Shown one piece after another: positions 6,494-10,763 of a DNA stretch of 10,763 bases. Both the position numbers and the translations under genes were made by a program. Source of the stretch: Chromatiales bacterium (lineage in GTDB: Bacteria > Pseudomonadota > Gammaproteobacteria > UBA6429 > Thiohalophilaceae); the NCBI GenBank assembly GCA_024641465.1, contig JAHEDB010000041.1, forward strand, positions 1 through 10,763. The letters are read 5' to 3'. Position 1 is the stretch's first letter; each line of letters begins with the position of its first letter. The notes under the pieces were generated by a model. The model saw only the letters and a program-made list of their open reading frames with translations, made no database searches and had not been told where the DNA came from.

Positions 6494-7855
6494 ATGATTG
6501 ATCAGCCAACCGAGCAAAAACCATTTCGTAATATCTATACCGTCTCGCGTCTCAACAGCGAGGTACGGATGTTACTGGAAAGCGGCTTCCCCCTGCTGTG
6601 GATCGAGGCCGAGATCTCCAACCTGGCGCGCCCCGCCTCCGGCCACTGGTATTTTACCCTCAAGGATGAAGCTGCGCAGGTACGCTGCGCCATGTTCCGC
6701 AATCGCAATCTCAATCTCGGTTTTAGTCCCAAAAACGGCATGCAGGTACTGGTGCGGGCCAAAATTGGCTTATATGAACCACGTGGTGAATTTCAGCTGG
6801 TGATCGAACACATGGAAGAGGCCGGTGACGGCGCCCTGCGCCGCGCCTTTGAGGAACTCAAACTCAGCCTCGATAAACAGGGCCTGTTCGATACCAACCA
6901 CAAACAGGCCTTGCCCGCCCTGCCCCGATGCGTCGGGGTGGTGACCTCACCCAGTGGGGCGGCGATCCGTGACATCCTCACCACCTTGCAGCGGCGTTTC
7001 CCGGCCCTGCCGGTGATCGTCTATCCGGTACCGGTGCAGGGTCAGGGGGCCGGTCAGCAGATCGCCGCGATGATCGCCACCGCCGATCGGCGCCGGGACT
7101 GCGACGTATTGATCGTCGGCCGTGGCGGCGGTTCACTGGAAGACCTGTGGGCCTTTAATGAGGAGGTGGTCGCCAGGGCCATCTACAACTGTTCCATCCC
7201 GGTGGTCACCGGCATCGGTCACGAGATCGATTTTACCATTGCCGACTTTGTCGCCGACCGACGCGCCGCCACCCCGAGTGGGGCCGCCGAACTGATCAGT
7301 CCGGATCAACAGGACTGGCTGACTCGACTCCATCAACTACAGCAGCGTCTCACCTGGCTGAACCGCAGCCGCCTCCGGCAGTGGCAACAGCACCTGCAGC
7401 ATCTGGAGAAACGTCTGCAACACCCCGGTCGACGCCTGCGCGATCTGGCGCAACGGCTGGACGAAATGGAACTACGTCTGCATCGCGCCCAGCAAAATCT
7501 GTTACATCGGGCCAGTGCGCGTATTCGTCAGAGCCATGAACGGCTGTTACGTCACAACCCCGTTCACCGCCTGGGCACTTTACAGAGTAGAAATACCAAT
7601 CTGTCACAACGCTTTAAACTCGCCATGCGTCAGCAACTCGCCTTGCGTCACGCACAGCTACAGCAACTGGCCCACGCCCTGGATGCCGTCAGCCCCCTCG
7701 CCACCCTGGGACGGGGTTATGCAATTGTCACGAATGAGCAACAACAAATCGTCAGACAGGCCGGACAGGTCAAACCCGGCGATCAGATCAAGGCACGTCT
7801 CGCTGAAGGTCAGCTATACTGTCAGGTAACCAAAATTGAAGAGACTCATGACTAA
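6494..7855 (+). CDS. xseA: Exodeoxyribonuclease VII large subunit
   Basis: XseA is the catalytic subunit of exonuclease VII, which with XseB degrades single-stranded DNA from both ends into oligonucleotides during repair. At 453 residues it has normal length. The N-terminal OB-fold spans about 13-110 (YTVSRLNSEVRMLLE, HWYFTLKD). The catalytic core holds VTSPSGAAIRD (150-160), GRGGGSLEDLW (209-219) and GIGHEIDFTIADFVADRRAA (240-259). D160, R210, H243 and D246 fall five residues after the E. coli residues D155, R205, H238 and D241, so the active site is intact. Residues about 271-395 are a long Q/R/L-rich coiled coil, and the C-terminal part contains GRGYAIV. No Shine-Dalgarno is visible before the ATG, but the start agrees with homologues. 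The last eight bases overlap the M23 gene. xseB is not in the window. Confidence 0.98.
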   Translation: MIDQPTEQKPFRNIYTVSRLNSEVRMLLESGFPLLWIEAEISNLARPASGHWYFTLKDEAAQVRCAMFRNRNLNLGFSPKNGMQVLVRAKIGLYEPRGEFQLVIEHMEEAGDGALRRAFEELKLSLDKQGLFDTNHKQALPALPRCVGVVTSPSGAAIRDILTTLQRRFPALPVIVYPVPVQGQGAGQQIAAMIATADRRRDCDVLIVGRGGGSLEDLWAFNEEVVARAIYNCSIPVVTGIGHEIDFTIADFVADRRAATPSGAAELISPDQQDWLTRLHQLQQRLTWLNRSRLRQWQQHLQHLEKRLQHPGRRLRDLAQRLDEMELRLHRAQQNLLHRASARIRQSHERLLRHNPVHRLGTLQSRNTNLSQRFKLAMRQQLALRHAQLQQLAHALDAVSPLATLGRGYAIVTNEQQQIVRQAGQVKPGDQIKARLAEGQLYCQVTKIEETHD

Positions 7856-8705
7856 AGTGTTCAAGCGAATCCTTGCTGTGTGTTTATTTCTGGTCATTAC
7901 ACCCAGTATTTTTGCCCAGGATCTGCCGCATCATAATCCGGTACCCGGCGGCATCGCCATCGTCGATCTGCAATCTAACAGCGACAGCGCCCCCGAAGTC
8001 TATTTTGAGGAGCGGCGTGTCATGGTACTGAAAGGCAACAATGGCCACTGGCAGGCCGTGATCGGCATCCCCCTGACCATCAAAACCGGCAAACACACCA
8101 TCAAGATCAAGCAGACCGATAAAGCGCAACTCGCCTTCAATGTTACCGGTAAAAAATACGAGCTACGCCACATCACCATCGATAACAAGCGCATGGTCTC
8201 ACCCACCCAGGCCGATATCGAACGGCACATGAAAGAAAAACCCTTGATCCTCGCCGCGCTCAAGACCTGGACCGAACAAAGCGAAGTCCCCACCGCCTTT
8301 ATCCTGCCCGTGCAGGGACGACTCAGCAGCCAGTTTGGCCTGCGCCGCATCTATAACAAACAGGATCGCATCCGCCGCCACACCGGACTGGACATCGCCG
8401 CCATCGTAGGCACACCGATCGTCGCGCCGGCCGCCGGTCGGGTGATCCGCACCGGCGACTATTTCTTCACCGGCGGTACGGTGTTTGTCGATCACGGCCA
8501 GGGCCTGGTCACCATGTATTGTCATCTCAGCAAGACCGAGGTGAAGGCCGGGGATATTTTAAAACAGGGTGATCGGATCGGTGAGGTCGGCATGACCGGT
8601 CGGGTCAGCGGCGCGCATCTGCACTGGGTGGTGTCACTCAATAACACCAAGGTAGAACCAAAACTGTTTTTAGCCGAACAGGTAAGTCAGCGTACCACCC
8701 AGTAG
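7848..8705 (+). CDS. M23 (LytM-type) zinc metallopeptidase, exported
   Basis: This 285-residue protein has an N-terminal signal peptide (VFKRILAVCLFLVITPSIFA, likely cleavage after A23), so it acts in the periplasm. Residues about 24-145 form an uncharacterised, strand-rich N-terminal domain. Residues about 150-275 are the peptidase M23/LytM domain. It opens with FILPVQGRLSSQFGLRR and has the metal ligands H178 and D182 (HTGLD), the conserved H226 (YCHLS) and the HxH pair H257/H259 (GAHLHW). All ligands are present, so it is probably an active peptidoglycan endopeptidase, not a degenerate EnvC/NlpD-type activator. The chosen ATG overlaps the xseA stop as ATGACTAA with GAAGAG just upstream, implying translational coupling; an in-frame TTG at 7836 is less likely. 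Its 3' end overlaps apbE on the other strand by 19 bases. Confidence 0.95.
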   Translation: MTKVFKRILAVCLFLVITPSIFAQDLPHHNPVPGGIAIVDLQSNSDSAPEVYFEERRVMVLKGNNGHWQAVIGIPLTIKTGKHTIKIKQTDKAQLAFNVTGKKYELRHITIDNKRMVSPTQADIERHMKEKPLILAALKTWTEQSEVPTAFILPVQGRLSSQFGLRRIYNKQDRIRRHTGLDIAAIVGTPIVAPAAGRVIRTGDYFFTGGTVFVDHGQGLVTMYCHLSKTEVKAGDILKQGDRIGEVGMTGRVSGAHLHWVVSLNNTKVEPKLFLAEQVSQRTTQ

Positions 8706-9601
8706 TGCACTTGCTGCGCATCCAGAAACACTTCCGCCTGTTCACCGTGTAACATCGCCAGTGTCGCGAGGATCCCGGCCTCGGTGCAGGTGGCCGCGGC
8801 GACCGTTACCGAACACGGCGCCCCCTCTACCGGCCAGCCGGTTTTGGGATTGAGGATATGGCCGTAACGTTTGCCATCCTTGACGAGATGTCGCCTGGCA
8901 TCGCCACTGGTGGCCAGGCCGCCTACGGAAATTTCGATCAATCGATTCGCCACCGGCTGTTTATTCAGTTTGTCGTAATCCGGCTGTTCGATCCCGACCT
9001 GCCAGCCCACACCGGTATCGCGCGAGCGGTTACAACACAGGTCACCGCCGAAATTGATCAACACACTGCACACGGTTTGCTGTCGGACAAGCGCAGCCAC
9101 TCGATCCACCGCATACTCCTTGCCGATACCACCGAGGTCGATCTGCATGCCGTCGATCAGGCTCAGATGCGGCCGTGACCATTGCAGTTTGTCCCAGCCG
9201 ACCAGTGACAGTAATTGCCGGATGATAGCCTCATCGGGTACGGCACTACGCCCATCGAAGCGCCATGCCTTACCCAATACACCGGAGGTGATATCAAACA
9301 GGCCTTCGCTCAGGTCAAAACAGAATCCGGCATAGTCGAGCAGATCCGCCGTTTCATTATCGACATCGATGGTTTTGCCCTGACTGTGATTGATTTGATA
9401 AATAACATTATCGTCGCGATAGCGACTGAATTTGTGTTCAATCCGTAATGCCTCATCACGGGCGATCCGGCCGAGGTGTTCGGCCAGCAGCGCATCCGCC
9501 GTTGCGATCAACAATTCACAAGGACTGGCCATGGCCTGAAAACGGCAGCGAAAATAGCCGTCACACTGTTCGAGCAGCCACTCTTGTTCCGTTACCAACA
9601 T
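8687..9601 (-). CDS. apbE: ApbE-type FAD:protein FMN transferase
   Basis: ApbE/Ftp enzymes move FMN from FAD onto a threonine or serine of an exported redox protein. The 304 residues show the family landmarks: FQAMASPCEL (21-30), FSRYRDDNVIYQIN (58-71), LFDITSGVLGKAWRF (101-115), IDLGGIGKEYAVDR (154-167), LINFGGDL (181-188), ATSGDARRH (230-238) and GHILNPKTGWPV (247-258). Two things are odd. The metal site usually reads EADALAT near the end, but here it reads EAGILAT (274-280), so the usual aspartate is G276 while T280 is kept. There is also no signal peptide or lipobox, though characterised ApbE proteins act outside the cytoplasm. The start ATG follows the DUF3570 stop by two bases (TAACCATG) with no clear ribosome site, pointing to translational coupling in one operon. 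The flavinylated substrate is not in the window. Confidence 0.95.
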   Translation of the reverse strand: MLVTEQEWLLEQCDGYFRCRFQAMASPCELLIATADALLAEHLGRIARDEALRIEHKFSRYRDDNVIYQINHSQGKTIDVDNETADLLDYAGFCFDLSEGLFDITSGVLGKAWRFDGRSAVPDEAIIRQLLSLVGWDKLQWSRPHLSLIDGMQIDLGGIGKEYAVDRVAALVRQQTVCSVLINFGGDLCCNRSRDTGVGWQVGIEQPDYDKLNKQPVANRLIEISVGGLATSGDARRHLVKDGKRYGHILNPKTGWPVEGAPCSVTVAAATCTEAGILATLAMLHGEQAEVFLDAQQVHYWVVR

Positions 9602-9603
9602 GG

Positions 9604-10763
9604 TTAGAACAGAAAGGAATAATTGGCCTGAATGATTACCGCGGTGTTGTCGGCAAATTGTGCATCACCCACCGCCTGTTGTTTCATGACCTCCAGGCGC
9701 GCGCCGAACTCGTGGGATTGCCGCAGCAATAGACCATACTTCAGGCCGAGGGTGGTGGTGCTCATATCACCCAGGCGATAATCGGCACTGGCATAGGCCG
9801 GAATACTGCCATCCTGTAATGAGTAATGATAGAAGTCGGCCTTGTTTTGAATGTAGTAGCGCGCATGGGGTTGCAGATAGTGTCGGCCACCGGCCAGCTC
9901 ATAGCGGTAATGCAGATTATAGGTATGGGAGATGATGCCCCAGTCGTCGGTATAGTAGCGATAGCTGAATTGCAACACATCGGTGTTGAACTGATGATTG
10001 GTCTTAAGATAGACGGCCTGTCGGCGGCGGCTGTCGGGGCGCTTTTCATACAGATAGGGGTCGGTTGTGCGTAACTGACCGCTGCTGTCCAGCACGCTGA
10101 GGATCTTGTAAGGATCGGTCAGGTAACCCTGCTCATCCGCCAGAGTGAAATTGAGTTGTAACAGGGTCTTCGGTCCAATGACCTGGGTGACACCCAGCAA
10201 TAACTCCTGAATATCTTTCGACTTACCGCCCTTGGACTGTAGTGTCTTTTGTTCACCGGCCTTGGTCGGCACGGCACTCAGCTCGACGGGGACGTAACCC
10301 ACTGCATTGACCTGGTCATGGCTCATGGAAATTCCAGTCGCCAGGGTCGTATTGCGCTTGTTTAAATCCCAGGCCAGATTCACACTCAAACCCAAAGACG
10401 AGTAATCCTGTTCCTGTGAATAATTTCCGCCGATGATGCTCTTCAAATGTTCATGCAGCGGCGTCTCCCATTCGGCGGATAGCGCGGTGCGGAAATCCCG
10501 AAAGGTGGTATCCAGCGGGGTCTCACCGGCCGGGGTGGTGTAGGTCGTCTTACCCGAGGGGGAGGCAAAGGTCTGGGGTTTGTCCGTCGGTATCGCACCA
10601 CTGGGTGAGGCGCCGGTCATGCTGTCCAGCACCAGACGCACACCAACAAACTGCTCGTTACCGATATCCTTGCGAGCCGCCACGACGGGTTCAACCACCG
10701 TCACGCGATCCTTTTCTGCGTAATACAGAAAGGCCATATCAACCTGCCAGGGCGAGTTGTCCT
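9604..10763 (-). CDS. DUF3570 protein, outer-membrane beta-barrel type, 5' truncated
   Basis: The frame is open from the right edge to the stop at 9604-9606, about 385 residues. The internal ATG at 10737 is not the start: the frame continues upstream as DNSPWQVD, and the signal peptide must lie beyond the edge. The sequence begins WQVDMAFLYYAEKDRVTVVEP and is full of alternating amphipathic strands with aromatic girdles (FSYRYYTDDWGIISHTYNLH, GGRHYLQPHARYYIQ, LGLKYGLLLR). It ends in IIQANYSFLF with a terminal phenylalanine, the hallmark of BAM-assembled outer-membrane barrels. This fits DUF3570, a family found next to apbE and, in related genomes, a small DUF4266 lipoprotein and a thioredoxin-like protein. 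Its molecular role is not established; a porin or scaffold for an extracytosolic redox system is the best inference. It is directly upstream of apbE in the same operon. Confidence 0.9.
   Translation of the reverse strand, partial: DNSPWQVDMAFLYYAEKDRVTVVEPVVAARKDIGNEQFVGVRLVLDSMTGASPSGAIPTDKPQTFASPSGKTTYTTPAGETPLDTTFRDFRTALSAEWETPLHEHLKSIIGGNYSQEQDYSSLGLSVNLAWDLNKRNTTLATGISMSHDQVNAVGYVPVELSAVPTKAGEQKTLQSKGGKSKDIQELLLGVTQVIGPKTLLQLNFTLADEQGYLTDPYKILSVLDSSGQLRTTDPYLYEKRPDSRRRQAVYLKTNHQFNTDVLQFSYRYYTDDWGIISHTYNLHYRYELAGGRHYLQPHARYYIQNKADFYHYSLQDGSIPAYASADYRLGDMSTTTLGLKYGLLLRQSHEFGARLEVMKQQAVGDAQFADNTAVIIQANYSFLF

Noticed and set aside
1..10763. A CRISPR array, tRNA, insertion sequence, phage or defence gene
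   Set aside because: No regularly spaced repeats, tRNA-like fold, transposase, integrase or known defence motif was seen on either strand.

Overview
The window looks like chromosomal DNA of a gammaproteobacterium of moderate-to-high GC. The evidence is the family content (XseA, GuaB and a YehS/DUF1456 protein that all read like their gammaproteobacterial relatives) and the divergent guaB/xseA arrangement known from enterobacteria. Several genes hint at a lifestyle that handles reduced sulfur: a persulfide/CoA-disulfide reductase fused to rhodanese and TusA domains, and a small lipoprotein resembling SoxXA-binding proteins. The exact genus cannot be read from the sequence. I saw no tRNA, rRNA, CRISPR array, insertion sequence or phage gene.

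Layout. Positions 1-843 hold the 3' part of a LysR-type regulator that begins before the window. After a 341-base non-coding stretch comes the large fused flavoprotein (1185-3119, + strand). A GC-only hairpin separates it from a tail-to-tail group on the minus strand: a small lipoprotein of unknown function (3173-3598), a YehS/DUF1456 protein (3749-4207) and guaB (4343-5806), which has its own terminator and a strong-looking promoter with a GC-rich discriminator. Divergent from guaB, on the + strand, are a small SoxXA-binding-like lipoprotein (6093-6395) with a textbook terminator, then xseA (6494-7855) overlapping an M23/LytM peptidase gene (7848-8705). The right end is a minus-strand operon: a DUF3570 outer-membrane-type protein (cut by the window end) followed two bases later by an ApbE-type FAD:protein FMN transferase (8687-9601), whose end overlaps the M23 gene tail-to-tail.

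How the genes work together. guaB (GMP synthesis) and xseA (DNA repair) are housekeeping. The fused reductase brings three thiol-reactive cysteines (C42, C508, C582) into one polypeptide, suggesting sulfane sulfur is passed between domains. DUF3570 plus ApbE is the recognisable end of a conserved extracytosolic flavinylation locus whose substrate protein should lie just beyond the right edge. The ApbE here lacks both a visible signal peptide and the usual metal-binding aspartate. These two loci, the triple-fusion sulfur enzyme and the unusual ApbE/DUF3570 pair, are the parts most worth following up; the rest is ordinary.
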